Below the pieces are notes generated by a model. The model had not been told where the DNA came from and did not search any database. It saw only the letters and a list, made by a program, of their open reading frames with translations. A DNA stretch of 64,000 bases from assembly GCF_047638075.1 (NCBI RefSeq), contig NZ_JBLJBV010000014.1, positions 37,746-101,745 of the forward strand, written 5' to 3'. This document shows, piece after piece, positions 7,966 to 16,571 of the stretch. A program made the translations under genes and the position numbers. Origin of the DNA: UBA6197 sp047638075 (lineage in GTDB: Bacteria; Pseudomonadota; Alphaproteobacteria; Rhodobacterales; Rhodobacteraceae). Every line of letters begins with the position of its first letter. The stretch's first letter is position 1.

Positions 7966-10900
7966 CTATGCCGCCCCTGTTGTGGCCAAAGACGCGCGAA
8001 TGCGGTCCAATGATCGGCTGACGTTCGTGGCGTCACGCCTTTTCAGGATATACTCGCAAACTTGGATCGCCAGTTTCGGATGCTGCTTTTCTTCGGCTTT
8101 CATCAGTAGATCGTGTTGAAACCGCGGTAAATTTCGGCGTGCGCGCAAAAGGGAGTAAAACCGCCGGTCATCCAGGGTGCCGTTGAACAAATCCACCAGT
8201 ATCGGTTTCAAGATCCCCATTTGCAGCAGCGCGTTTGGCAACTGATGGCCAAAAAAGGGCATATGCAGCCTACGCAGATTATCACCCGAAAGTCGCGCGA
8301 TCTGTGCCTGATCGGGGGCAAAATAGGGGTCGTGTATGGTGATCACTTCGCGCGCGTTTGCGGTGGCGCCGGCCGCATCGGCGTATCGGTCATCCCAATC
8401 CAGACGTGCGGTCCAACCCCAGCGATCTTCGTTGGGCATGATCCGGCGATCCAGTGTTGATTGCGGTGCAATGGCCAGCACCCGCGCGCCAGGTGCCGCG
8501 CGCGCATAGGTCAACGCAGCAAACCCGCCCATGGATGCTCCGTAAAAGACAACATCCTCAAATTTGTCAAAAAAACCCGCGTCGCGCAGCACGTCAAAAC
8601 TGTCATGCACAAACCCGTCGCGAAACCAATTACGCTCGTTCGCCATCACCCCCAGGATAGAGTAGCCCATGGTCTGGGTCAGGAAACGATACCCCCACGG
8701 CCAACGCGGGTCATCGCCGCGAACAATCGACAGGTTGTCGAAAGAGACAATCAACCGTTTGCCGAAAGGTTCAAAAAACAACGCGCTTTCAGGCCCCTCC
8801 CAGAAAAAGCCACCCTTTTGGGCCGTGTGGCTGCGCGCATCTGCAAACCGTGCATCGCGTGGCTGTAAAAGCGCCGACCCCGGTGGCTTGGGAACTGAAA
8901 TGCTGATACGAGGCACGACATCCGCAGGCGGCTTGCGGTTGGTGTCTGCCGTTTTAGTGGCCGTGTCGATGCGCAGTTGGTTTTCGCGCGCAGGCAGGTC
9001 TTGTCGGCGCACGCGGCCTTGCAGCATCTCGCGCAGAAAATCGGTTTTTGCAGCAATCTGCTGCGGTGTCATGTCTTCTTGTTCGGGTTCGGGGATCTGG
9101 ACATCGGCCTGAATATTGCCAGCCGCCATATCCTCTTCTTCGGGTTTGGTCAGATAGATTGCATCCGGGCGCGCAATTTCGGTAATGTTTTGAAATAGCG
9201 CGGCATAATCCGGGGTTGCCTTGAGGGCCGCGATCTTCTGGCGGTGCCAGATAACCGCATCCTGATGCAGCTTTGCCAGCTGCGGGTCCGCCATCAACTG
9301 GTCAAGCTTGGCCTGCATCATCGGTAAACGCGCATGCATGCGGCCATCCGTTTCAGAGGTGTAGTTGCGCCGCATCCAGTAGTCTATGCCCTGATCCTGT
9401 TCGGTATGATTGATGCGGCCACGATCGCGCTTGACCAGATAACTTTCGGCCGATCTCAAGATATAATGGTTCAGCGTGGCCAGCCGATAGCCCAAGGACC
9501 GTTTGGTAGAACGCCAGCCGTTATTCGTCAGCAAAGCCGCAGGCATGGTGCGCCCTGATCCGTTGACCCATCGGACCTGCGGCAGCTTTTCCTCATCACT
9601 AAGGTGTAAGGGTCGGTGCACACCGATCTTTTTGTAGGGCGCGGATTTGTGCACCATACTCTTGAAGCCCCAGCCCAGGCGCGGTTTGGGAATGAATTCT
9701 GGCGCGCAGGCGGTGAATTGCGCCATGATGGGGCGGTCTTCATAGGTGTTCACCCCGCCATTGCCGAAAAACTTCCAGGTGAATGAGATGACATTGGGGT
9801 AATTCGCCGCCTCGAACAGTTCAGCAAAGGTTCCGCCGCCCACGTGGATATTGACGAATTCATCAATATCAATGGTCAGCACCCAGTCAGCGCGTTGAAA
9901 TACCGGCTGCTGCATTGCGTTTTCCAACGCGACATGTTGTGGCTTTTTGCCCGATGCCGGATCCCACGGGTTATCAATGCGTGTGACAAGCCCCCTATCG
10001 GCCAGCCGGTCCAGGATCGCGTTCGTATTATCGGTGCAGTCATTGGTGTAGACCAAAAAATGCCTCACCCCGATAGCCAGGTTATACGCGATCCATTCCA
10101 GAATGAAGGGCGCCTCGTTCTTCATTGAGGTCAGGATCAGGATTTCTTCATTGGAAATCGGTGTCTTTATCGGTGGCAACCGATTGGCCAGATCATTCGT
10201 GCGCAGTTCAAGGTTGTCGATCGCACGTTGATACGGGGGCTGTTGCACCAGCCTGTTCAGCACCTGATCTGGAACCGGGGGCACGGCAATATCGGTCACG
10301 CGCGGCGTCTTTTGCGTGGTTTCGATGTCCATTGGGGGGCGATCCGGTATCGGGGCCGCGCTGGGGTCTATGCCATGGCGCAGCAGCGCGCGGCCCAGAT
10401 AACTGCCGTCAGGTGGCACGCCGTTATGGTGTGTCAGCAACCTGCGATTAAGCCGCCGGTTCCACAAATGCACGCCATAGCACCCCGGGCCCAGTTGCAG
10501 GTCGATCCGGTCATCGGGCATAAGCAGGTCACGCCGGTTCTTGAACGGAATGGGGTAAAACGCCTCTTGTGGCATGGCATGGGCCATTTCGCCGGTTTCA
10601 TTCAGAAAATAGGTTAGCGCCGACGGACCCCAGACCCCCCATTTCAGCGCTGAAACATGCGTCGGCGCACCTGCCGCCGCCGCCGCCTCTAGCGTTGCAC
10701 GCTCGTCTTTGTCCGCCCAGGGGGGGATGGGATATTCGTTCTGGCAAAATTCGTTCAGGCGGGCAAGCGTACGCGAAAACCGTGGCAGGCCCAGGATCGC
10801 GTTGCACACAAGTTTGCCGGTTTTTTCCCAACCGAACACCCATTGATCCGTAAAGGTCCAAGGCTGCACGCAAAGGACATCTGCATCAACCCAGATCACA

Positions 10901-11163
10901 TTTTGCAGCGCAATCATCTTGTAGCGAAAGGCATCAGCGTGGACCGCAGGCGAGCCGGATTTTTCATGACGAATGAAATCAGACGCGGGAAAGATGGTGT
11001 TGGCGTCCATGACCTCAACACCTGGGGGCGCATTGTCAACGGTTTCGTAGGTATAAAGCAGTGTGCGGTGCCCGTGGTCGACAAATGATTTCAGGCATAC
11101 CTGCTCAATGAAACTCAGATTGCCCCCTATCCAAAGAGAGGCAATGATAGGCAGATCGGTCAT
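7966..11163 (-). CDS. Three-domain glycan protein: GT32-like, GT2-like and serine hydrolase domains
   Basis: A 1065-residue fusion. Residues 1-265 resemble GT32/capsular transferases, with WVDAD (DxD at 93-95) and a Trp-rich WGVWGPSALTYF segment. After a Pro-rich linker, residues 340-640 form a GT2-like domain with LILTSMKNEAPFILEW and DxD at 432-434 (IDIDEF). A second charged, Pro-rich linker (about 670-770) leads to an alpha/beta-hydrolase-like domain with a GASMGG nucleophile elbow (Ser877) and plausible Asp945 (IHDPYF) and His973 (FFGHQL). No signal peptide is seen. The ATG at 11163 is preferred over a GTG two codons earlier because AAGG lies about 8 bases upstream. It is directly followed by a GT2-like paralog. 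A role in building and trimming or acylating a surface glycan is inference. Confidence 0.85.
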   Translation of the reverse strand: MTDLPIIASLWIGGNLSFIEQVCLKSFVDHGHRTLLYTYETVDNAPPGVEVMDANTIFPASDFIRHEKSGSPAVHADAFRYKMIALQNVIWVDADVLCVQPWTFTDQWVFGWEKTGKLVCNAILGLPRFSRTLARLNEFCQNEYPIPPWADKDERATLEAAAAAGAPTHVSALKWGVWGPSALTYFLNETGEMAHAMPQEAFYPIPFKNRRDLLMPDDRIDLQLGPGCYGVHLWNRRLNRRLLTHHNGVPPDGSYLGRALLRHGIDPSAAPIPDRPPMDIETTQKTPRVTDIAVPPVPDQVLNRLVQQPPYQRAIDNLELRTNDLANRLPPIKTPISNEEILILTSMKNEAPFILEWIAYNLAIGVRHFLVYTNDCTDNTNAILDRLADRGLVTRIDNPWDPASGKKPQHVALENAMQQPVFQRADWVLTIDIDEFVNIHVGGGTFAELFEAANYPNVISFTWKFFGNGGVNTYEDRPIMAQFTACAPEFIPKPRLGWGFKSMVHKSAPYKKIGVHRPLHLSDEEKLPQVRWVNGSGRTMPAALLTNNGWRSTKRSLGYRLATLNHYILRSAESYLVKRDRGRINHTEQDQGIDYWMRRNYTSETDGRMHARLPMMQAKLDQLMADPQLAKLHQDAVIWHRQKIAALKATPDYAALFQNITEIARPDAIYLTKPEEEDMAAGNIQADVQIPEPEQEDMTPQQIAAKTDFLREMLQGRVRRQDLPARENQLRIDTATKTADTNRKPPADVVPRISISVPKPPGSALLQPRDARFADARSHTAQKGGFFWEGPESALFFEPFGKRLIVSFDNLSIVRGDDPRWPWGYRFLTQTMGYSILGVMANERNWFRDGFVHDSFDVLRDAGFFDKFEDVVFYGASMGGFAALTYARAAPGARVLAIAPQSTLDRRIMPNEDRWGWTARLDWDDRYADAAGATANAREVITIHDPYFAPDQAQIARLSGDNLRRLHMPFFGHQLPNALLQMGILKPILVDLFNGTLDDRRFYSLLRARRNLPRFQHDLLMKAEEKQHPKLAIQVCEYILKRRDATNVSRSLDRIRASLATTGAA

Positions 11164-11313
11164 CGGCACACCTTTTTGCGGGCATTTCCAGATTGGACTG
11201 CCATTTTGGCGATAAGATGGCCAAATCTTACGGTCTGATCAAGGCCCTTACCCCCCACCGGCCGCGTCTTTCCGGGCCAGGACGTGACCCTGACCCGCAG
11301 CAGCACCTACCCA

Positions 11314-12384
11314 CTACATCTGATAGCCGGGGGTCGATCGCGACAAGGCCTGTTCAGCCTCGGTCATGTCTTCGGGGATACCGTCAAACAGCGGCGTGCT
11401 CAGATACCGTTCACCGGTATCAGGAAGCATGCAAAGAATGACTGAACCGGGTTTTGCCTCTGCGGCAACCTCAAGCGCGGTTGCAAAGGTGGCCCCACCC
11501 GAAATACCGGTGAATATGCCTTCTTTCTGGGCCAGTTCCCGCGCATATCTTATGGCATCGGCGCCACTGACGGTGCGCACCTCATCATAATAGCCGTTAT
11601 CGATAGCCTCTTGCAAAACCAACGGAATGAAATCGGGCGTCCAGCCCTGAATGGCATGCGCCCCGAAATCGGGGTGGCTGCTGGCGGCAGTGCCGTCTGA
11701 CGCGCGCTCTTGGGGGTGGCCCCGCGCAACAAGCTGGGCTTCCAGCGGTTCGCTTAGAACAATGTGCGTTTCTGGGCGTTCACGGCGCAGAACGCGCGCC
11801 ACGCCGGTCACGGTACCACCGGTGCCATAGCCAGACACGAAGAAATCCAGCCGTTCGCCTGTGAAATCGCTGATGATTTCACGCCCGGTTGTCGTTTCAT
11901 GGATTTGCGCATTGGCATCGGTTTCAAATTGATGCGCCAGAAACCAGCCGTTTTGTTCGGCCAGCTCGATCGCCTTTCGGTACATGCCCATCGCCTTATC
12001 AGCCCGCGGCGTCAGCACCACCTGTGCGCCCAGCATCCGCATCAGCTTGCGCCGCTCGACCGAGAAACTTTCCGCCATGGTGATGACCAGGGGATAGCCC
12101 TTTTGGGCGCAGACCATGGCCAGCCCGATACCGGTGTTGCCGCTGGTCGCCTCAATTACGGTCTGACCGGGTTTTAGCGCACCGCTGCGTTCCGCCGCCT
12201 CGATCATATTCAGGGCAAGCCGATCCTTGACCGAGCCCGCCGGGTTGAAGGCTTCGACCTTGACAAAAAGGCGCACATGGTCGGGCGCGAGCGCGTTGAT
12301 CCGGATGCAGGGGGTATCACCGACCGTGTCAAGAACACTATCGAAAAGCCGGCCGCGGCCATGGGTTGTTCTGGGGCCTGTCAC
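11314..12384 (-). CDS. cysK: Cysteine synthase (O-acetylserine sulfhydrylase)
   Basis: A 356-residue PLP enzyme making cysteine from O-acetylserine and sulfide. The PLP lysine is in NPAGSVKDRLA, the substrate loop is TSGNTGIGLA, and the phosphate-binding loop is GYGTGGTVTGV. The GTG start at 12384 is chosen because GAGGTGA precedes it and the family sequence (LFDSVLDTVGDTPCI) begins shortly after; 63 more codons are open upstream but look non-coding. It is some 40 residues longer than enterobacterial CysK because of an insertion around HPQERASDGTAASSHPDF, which as far as I recall is usual in this bacterial family. It stands alone, with a 12-base palindrome 54 bases upstream. Confidence 0.9.
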   Translation of the reverse strand: MTGPRTTHGRGRLFDSVLDTVGDTPCIRINALAPDHVRLFVKVEAFNPAGSVKDRLALNMIEAAERSGALKPGQTVIEATSGNTGIGLAMVCAQKGYPLVITMAESFSVERRKLMRMLGAQVVLTPRADKAMGMYRKAIELAEQNGWFLAHQFETDANAQIHETTTGREIISDFTGERLDFFVSGYGTGGTVTGVARVLRRERPETHIVLSEPLEAQLVARGHPQERASDGTAASSHPDFGAHAIQGWTPDFIPLVLQEAIDNGYYDEVRTVSGADAIRYARELAQKEGIFTGISGGATFATALEVAAEAKPGSVILCMLPDTGERYLSTPLFDGIPEDMTEAEQALSRSTPGYQM

Positions 12385-12683
12385 CTTATGTTCACCTCGT
12401 GTAATTCGCCGTATGGCGTGAAAACAAAAGCGTAACACGGATATATCCGGTTTGTCAGCGTCGTGTTTGGGTTGCGACCCCGCCTCAAAGCAGTGCGTGA
12501 TCGTGCGAAACATGATAGGAAAGGCATGATATTGCGACCGGTGACCACAAAACAGTGTCACTTCGCGGATCATCCGCGCGAATTCGACAGAGCCGGATCA
12601 GAGACAATAAGGCCCGCTTGTCACACCTCTTGGTTTTATCGCGGAAATCTGCCGCCCGGCCACGGTCGGGATTTGTTTGGCCC
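12385..12683. other. Intergenic region upstream of cysK
   Basis: These 299 bases separate cysK from the upstream PAP2-family gene. Apart from the palindrome at 12438-12449 I see no gene, tRNA-like fold or hairpin with a T-run. Confidence 0.5.
12438..12449. promoter_or_regulatory. 12-base perfect palindrome upstream of cysK
   Basis: CGGATATATCCG is perfectly symmetrical and lies 54 bases upstream of the cysK GTG, within the expected promoter region. It could be a dimeric regulator site or an extended -10-like element. No matching second copy was noticed in the window. Confidence 0.3.
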
Positions 12684-13655
12684 TTACCCAACAGGACGAA
12701 AACCTCGTGCTACTGGAATGGCAAGACCCTTTTGGCGACGGGCGAACGTTTGGCTGAAAGCTGGCGACCGGATCAAAACCGCCGCAACCCCAAGCGCCAT
12801 AATGGTCCCGCCGATGAGATCGCTGAAATAATGTCCACCCCAGACCGGGGTCGCCGGTATCATGATAGAACTGTAAAAAACTGCAGGTATCACCAACAAA
12901 GACCGCCAGCAGGCAATAATGATCAAAACGCCGATGGCAGTATGTAACGACGGAAAGGTAACCAGGCCCGTCAGCGCGCCATTTCCGATAACAACCGGAC
13001 CGGGTTGGCGAACATATTCCAATGCATCGAGATAAAATACACCCGGAAGTGATACAAAGTTTGAATAGTGACCAGCGTCATACACCCAGAAATCTGGCGC
13101 CCCACGCGCAGGCAGAAAGGCACCAAAAAGGATGGATAGACCCGCGCATATGACAAAAGCCTCAACGAAAAAGCGCACCCGATCGAAACGGCCCAGTATA
13201 GCAAAACAGACGACCACAGCCGCTATGGCCCAGTTAACTTCGTCATAAAAAAGCCTAAGCATCGGGTGCAGATTGGGTCGCGCGTGTATCCATTCAAAAT
13301 ACCCGATCCAATTGATCCCTAGCGCCATGTCTGTCGCCGCCAGCCAGTCATCTACATAGGGCGGCGCTCCAATTTTTGTAATGTGATCCCCAACCCGAAA
13401 CGCAAGGACGAGAAGGATCAGCAGCAGAAATGCTTCTATGAGAAACGAGATGACAACAATTATGAGCGGTCTTGCAGTAGAGTTTGGTACTGATCTGTTT
13501 AATGCGAATAAAATAAGCGCCAACATCGCACCAGTCTCGGGAAGCGGTTGCAAGTTGACATAAGCGATTTCCGCTCGGCTGAAAATGGCAAGACCAACAT
13601 TTCCCATGATGGCAACGGCAAGGACGACGTAGATATAAAGGCGACATAAATACAT
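12684..13655 (-). CDS. PAP2-superfamily integral membrane phosphatase/transferase
   Basis: A 323-residue membrane protein with about seven hydrophobic segments. The PAP2 motifs are present: FPSLHT (second motif) and GGHYFSDLIGG (third motif, with the His and Asp of the active site), giving similarity to the PAP2_3 / inositol-phosphorylceramide-synthase-like branch. Members remove or transfer a lipid phosphate on the periplasmic side. The start is uncertain: ATG 13655 or a TTG four codons upstream, neither with a convincing ribosome site. Base composition differs from its neighbours (the 60 bases from 13441 contain only 24 G or C), which suggests acquisition by transfer. The lipid substrate is unknown. 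Confidence 0.75.
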   Translation of the reverse strand: MYLCRLYIYVVLAVAIMGNVGLAIFSRAEIAYVNLQPLPETGAMLALILFALNRSVPNSTARPLIIVVISFLIEAFLLLILLVLAFRVGDHITKIGAPPYVDDWLAATDMALGINWIGYFEWIHARPNLHPMLRLFYDEVNWAIAAVVVCFAILGRFDRVRFFVEAFVICAGLSILFGAFLPARGAPDFWVYDAGHYSNFVSLPGVFYLDALEYVRQPGPVVIGNGALTGLVTFPSLHTAIGVLIIIACWRSLLVIPAVFYSSIMIPATPVWGGHYFSDLIGGTIMALGVAAVLIRSPAFSQTFARRQKGLAIPVARGFRPVG

Positions 13656-13737
13656 TTTTGCGGCCAACGGTTATTGGGGGCTGTCGCTTTGGTACGCACA
13701 GATTTCGTCAGGCAGATGGTAGCAATAAGGAGTTGTT

Positions 13738-13869
13738 GTGGCGATAACGAAAAATGGTAAGCGTAGACGCTTGCCTCAACGCCGCAGGACGGAAGGCTTG
13801 AGCTTGGACTTCCTAATCGAATGTCTTCCGATCTGCGTCATTGCAAGCTGCGCCCCGAGAATTCAGTGA
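13738..13869 (+). CDS. Possible small basic peptide gene (43 aa)
   Basis: A GTG at 13738 is preceded at good distance by AAGGAG (13727-13732) and opens a 43-codon frame ending in TGA. The predicted peptide has a very basic N-terminus (KNGKRRRLPQRRR) and a Cys-containing hydrophobic C-terminal half. It lies in the 256-base gap between the PAP2 gene and the alcohol dehydrogenase, on the opposite strand to both. I do not recognise it. The only support is the ribosome site; it may be chance or a gene remnant. Confidence 0.2.
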   Translation: MAITKNGKRRRLPQRRRTEGLSLDFLIECLPICVIASCAPRIQ

Positions 13870-13911
13870 TGACGGTCATCGCTTCACCCATACTCTTTTC
13901 AGGTTGCACCG

Positions 13912-14907
13912 TCAGTCGCGCTGCCACTGCACTTTCAGGCTATCGCGAGGCGGCTTGCTTTCCAGTATTTTGGATATCTCTTCAAGCGGCAGCCTATGCG
14001 ATACGGCCCGATCAATTTCAGAACCGAGGCTTGCAATAACCTCCAGTGATCTTGGAATATTGTGGTTAAGCGAATGCGAGCCTGCGAGTGTCAACTGCCT
14101 GCGGAACAGCTCAAACGGGGCGATGTCGATCCTGGCATCCGACGGGCACACACCAAAGAAAAGACCCTTGCCACCATTCGCCATATAGTTGGTCAGCTGC
14201 GAGGCAACGGCCGGAACGCCGGTGGCTTCAACCGCTAAATCAGCCCGGCGGTGCCATGCCCTGAGCGCATCGGATCCGGCCGCCACCGGGTCAAAGCCAA
14301 AGCTGGACGCTAGCTCAAGCCTGCTTTGCGCAAGATCCACGAAAGCGACCTTTGCCACGCCTTGCGCCTTCAACGCCAGCCCCATCAACAGCCCCATCGG
14401 ACCGGCACCGAAAATCAGCGCCTCTTCCATCCAAGGGGCGTAAACCGCGTCCAGACCATTCAATACACAACCCATCGGTTCGGCCAGCGCTGCCTGTAAA
14501 AAGCTCATCTCACCGATGGAATGAACGGCAGAGGCCTTGACGAGGCTTCGCTCGGCAAAGCCGCCGTGGGTCGTGACGCCGTAAGCCCCAAGATTTTCGC
14601 AAAGATGCGCCCAACCACGCTTGCAGGCACGGCACGTCCCGCATTCCAGGTTTGGATCAACAGCGACCCGGTCACCAGTCTTGACGTTGGCTACGCCAGA
14701 CCCGACCTCGACCACGATGCCAGCATACTCGTGGCCGGGCACAACAGGAAACGCGCCGGTGCCGTAATTGTCCTTCAGCACCTCAAAGTCGGTGTGGCAA
14801 ATCCCGCTTGCCTTGACCTCGACCAAAACCTCACCGGGGCCTGGCTTGGGGTCCGGCAAATCGGTGAACTGCACGGTGTTCTTTGCGGTAAAAACGACAG
14901 CTTTCAT
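13912..14907 (-). CDS. Zinc-dependent alcohol/polyol dehydrogenase (MDR family)
   Basis: A 331-residue medium-chain dehydrogenase. Catalytic zinc ligands are Cys37 (ASGICHTD) and His59-Glu60 (VPGHEYAG). Structural zinc cysteines are 89, 92, 95 and 103 (ECGTCRACKRG...CEN). The Rossmann motif is GAGPMG. It oxidises an alcohol or polyol with NAD(P); closest in feel to sorbitol/arabinitol dehydrogenases, but specificity cannot be called. A promoter-like pair sits about 60 bases upstream (14967-14995). It is divergent from lldD across a 312-base gap and has no operon partner. Confidence 0.85.
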   Translation of the reverse strand: MKAVVFTAKNTVQFTDLPDPKPGPGEVLVEVKASGICHTDFEVLKDNYGTGAFPVVPGHEYAGIVVEVGSGVANVKTGDRVAVDPNLECGTCRACKRGWAHLCENLGAYGVTTHGGFAERSLVKASAVHSIGEMSFLQAALAEPMGCVLNGLDAVYAPWMEEALIFGAGPMGLLMGLALKAQGVAKVAFVDLAQSRLELASSFGFDPVAAGSDALRAWHRRADLAVEATGVPAVASQLTNYMANGGKGLFFGVCPSDARIDIAPFELFRRQLTLAGSHSLNHNIPRSLEVIASLGSEIDRAVSHRLPLEEISKILESKPPRDSLKVQWQRD

Positions 14908-14966
14908 TTAGCCTTAATCCTGAGGATATGAGTGCAAGATGGTTTTGGTCCGTCTGGGCGCTATGG

Positions 14967-14995
14967 ATAACATTCAACACTTATCATAGTGACAA
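14967..14995 (-). promoter_or_regulatory. Candidate sigma-70 promoter for the alcohol dehydrogenase
   Basis: Read on the minus strand, TTGTCA (14990-14995) and TGTTAT (14967-14972) are separated by 17 bases and point at the dehydrogenase start at 14907. They match the -35 and -10 consensus at 5 of 6 and 4 of 6 positions. The spacer region includes an imperfect CACT...AGTG inverted repeat. The rest of the gap up to the lldD start at 15220 shows no further gene. Confidence 0.35.
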
Positions 14996-15219
14996 GTTGC
15001 AATTCCGCCGACCGGGAACATCCACCCCATCAGCAAAGCCGCCACCAGGCCGGGGGTCTTTCGGCGGGTCAGGGTAAAGTTATCAAATAGACCCGGCACG
15101 ACAAGGCGATAATCGGCCTGCTGCCAACTTACCGCCAGCGCCGCACGCTTTTTCGTAGGCAGTTGCGCAGGCGGTGCGGGGTTGGTAGGCAAAAGCATCA
15201 CCCAAAGGGGAAGACTGCC

Positions 15220-16386
15220 ATGCCCGTGATCACCTGCATTGATGACCTGAAACGCCTGCACAAGCGCCGCACGCCAAAGATGTTTTACGATTATGCAGAG
15301 AGCGGCAGCTATACCGAACAGACCTTTCGGGAAAATTCATCTGATTTCGCGCAATTGCGACTGCGCCAAAGGGTTGCCGTCGATATGTCGGGGCGTAGCA
15401 CCGAAGGCCGGATGATTGGCGAAAAGGTGGCGATGCCGGTCGCGCTGGCCCCCGTTGGCTTGACCGGGATGCAGCACGCGGATGGTGAGATTCTGGCGGC
15501 AAAAGCGGCCGAAAAGTTTGGCGTGCCGTTTACGCTGTCCACGATGAGCATTTGCTCGATTGAGGATGTGGCAGAGCATACGACCAAGCCGTTCTGGTTT
15601 CAGGTTTACACGCTGAAAGACGATGATTTCATGCGGCGGTTGTTTGAAAGGGCGCGGGCGGCAAAATGTTCGGCCATCGTGATTACCGTGGATTTGCAGA
15701 TCTTGGGGCAGCGGCACAAGGACCTGAAAAACGGGCTTTCGACGCCGCCGAAACTGACGCCCGCGTCAATTGCCAATATGATGACCAAGGTGCAATGGGG
15801 CCTTGGGATGCTGCAAACCAAGCGGCGGTTCTTTGGCAATATCGTGGGCCATGCCAAGGGGGTTTCGGACCCGACGAACCTTGCGACATGGACGGCAGAG
15901 GCGTTTGATATGTCCTTGGATTGGGCGCGGATTGCCAAGTTCAAGGAAATGTGGGGCGGCAAGGTGATCTTGAAAGGCATCATGGATGCCGACGACGCCC
16001 GCAAGGCGCTGGCCGTTGGGGCGGATGCGATCATCGTGTCCAACCATGGCGGGCGGCAGTTGGACGGGGCGCTGTCGTCAATCCGGGCGCTACCGGCCAT
16101 ACTGGATGCGGTGGGCGATCAGATCGAAGTGCATATGGATAGCGGTATCCGGTCGGGGCAAGACGTGTTGAAGGCGCTGTCTTTGGGGGCCAGGGGCACC
16201 TATATCGGGCGCGCTTATGTCAATGGTCTGGGCGCGATGGGCGAGGCGGGCGTGACAAAGGCGCTGGAGGTGATCCAAAAAGAGCTGCTGACCACGATGG
16301 GGCTGGTGGGAGAGCGTGGAATTGACAACCTCGGGCGGCATAACCTGCTGATCCCGAAGGGGTTTGAGGGCGACTGGATGGATTGA
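15220..16386 (+). CDS. lldD: FMN-dependent L-lactate dehydrogenase
   Basis: A 388-residue FMN-dependent alpha-hydroxy-acid dehydrogenase that oxidises L-lactate to pyruvate and passes electrons to the quinone pool. It starts at MPVITCIDDLKRLHKRR, and the FMN TIM barrel carries the expected APVG, catalytic SNHGGRQLDGA (His276) and DSGIRSGQDVLKAL phosphate-binding segments. ATG 15220 follows AAGGGGAAG; an upstream extension of 19 codons is basic and unlike the family. Glycolate oxidase-like specificity is possible, but the family form with the RTPKMFYDYAESGSYTE opening is normally called LldD in alphaproteobacteria. It stands alone, with a 185-base gap before the convergent acuI. Confidence 0.88.
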   Translation: MPVITCIDDLKRLHKRRTPKMFYDYAESGSYTEQTFRENSSDFAQLRLRQRVAVDMSGRSTEGRMIGEKVAMPVALAPVGLTGMQHADGEILAAKAAEKFGVPFTLSTMSICSIEDVAEHTTKPFWFQVYTLKDDDFMRRLFERARAAKCSAIVITVDLQILGQRHKDLKNGLSTPPKLTPASIANMMTKVQWGLGMLQTKRRFFGNIVGHAKGVSDPTNLATWTAEAFDMSLDWARIAKFKEMWGGKVILKGIMDADDARKALAVGADAIIVSNHGGRQLDGALSSIRALPAILDAVGDQIEVHMDSGIRSGQDVLKALSLGARGTYIGRAYVNGLGAMGEAGVTKALEVIQKELLTTMGLVGERGIDNLGRHNLLIPKGFEGDWMD

Positions 16387-16571
16387 CACCTGACGCGCCA
16401 TCAGCGGGCCACCACGCAAAGTATCCTGGCCGTCCAGCGATGTTCCCCGTCAATGCTGGATCGGATAGCATCGCCAACAATGGTTTTTCCAACCGCGCCT
16501 TCCTTTGGCTGGTATTGCCGCAAGGTCAAATCATCCTTGATCAGCCCCGATCAGTTACCGTTGCGGTGCCG

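Noticed and set aside
14974..15261. Open frame of 95 codons on the minus strand overlapping the lldD start
   Set aside because: It runs over the lldD ribosome site, has no plausible start signal and no recognisable content.
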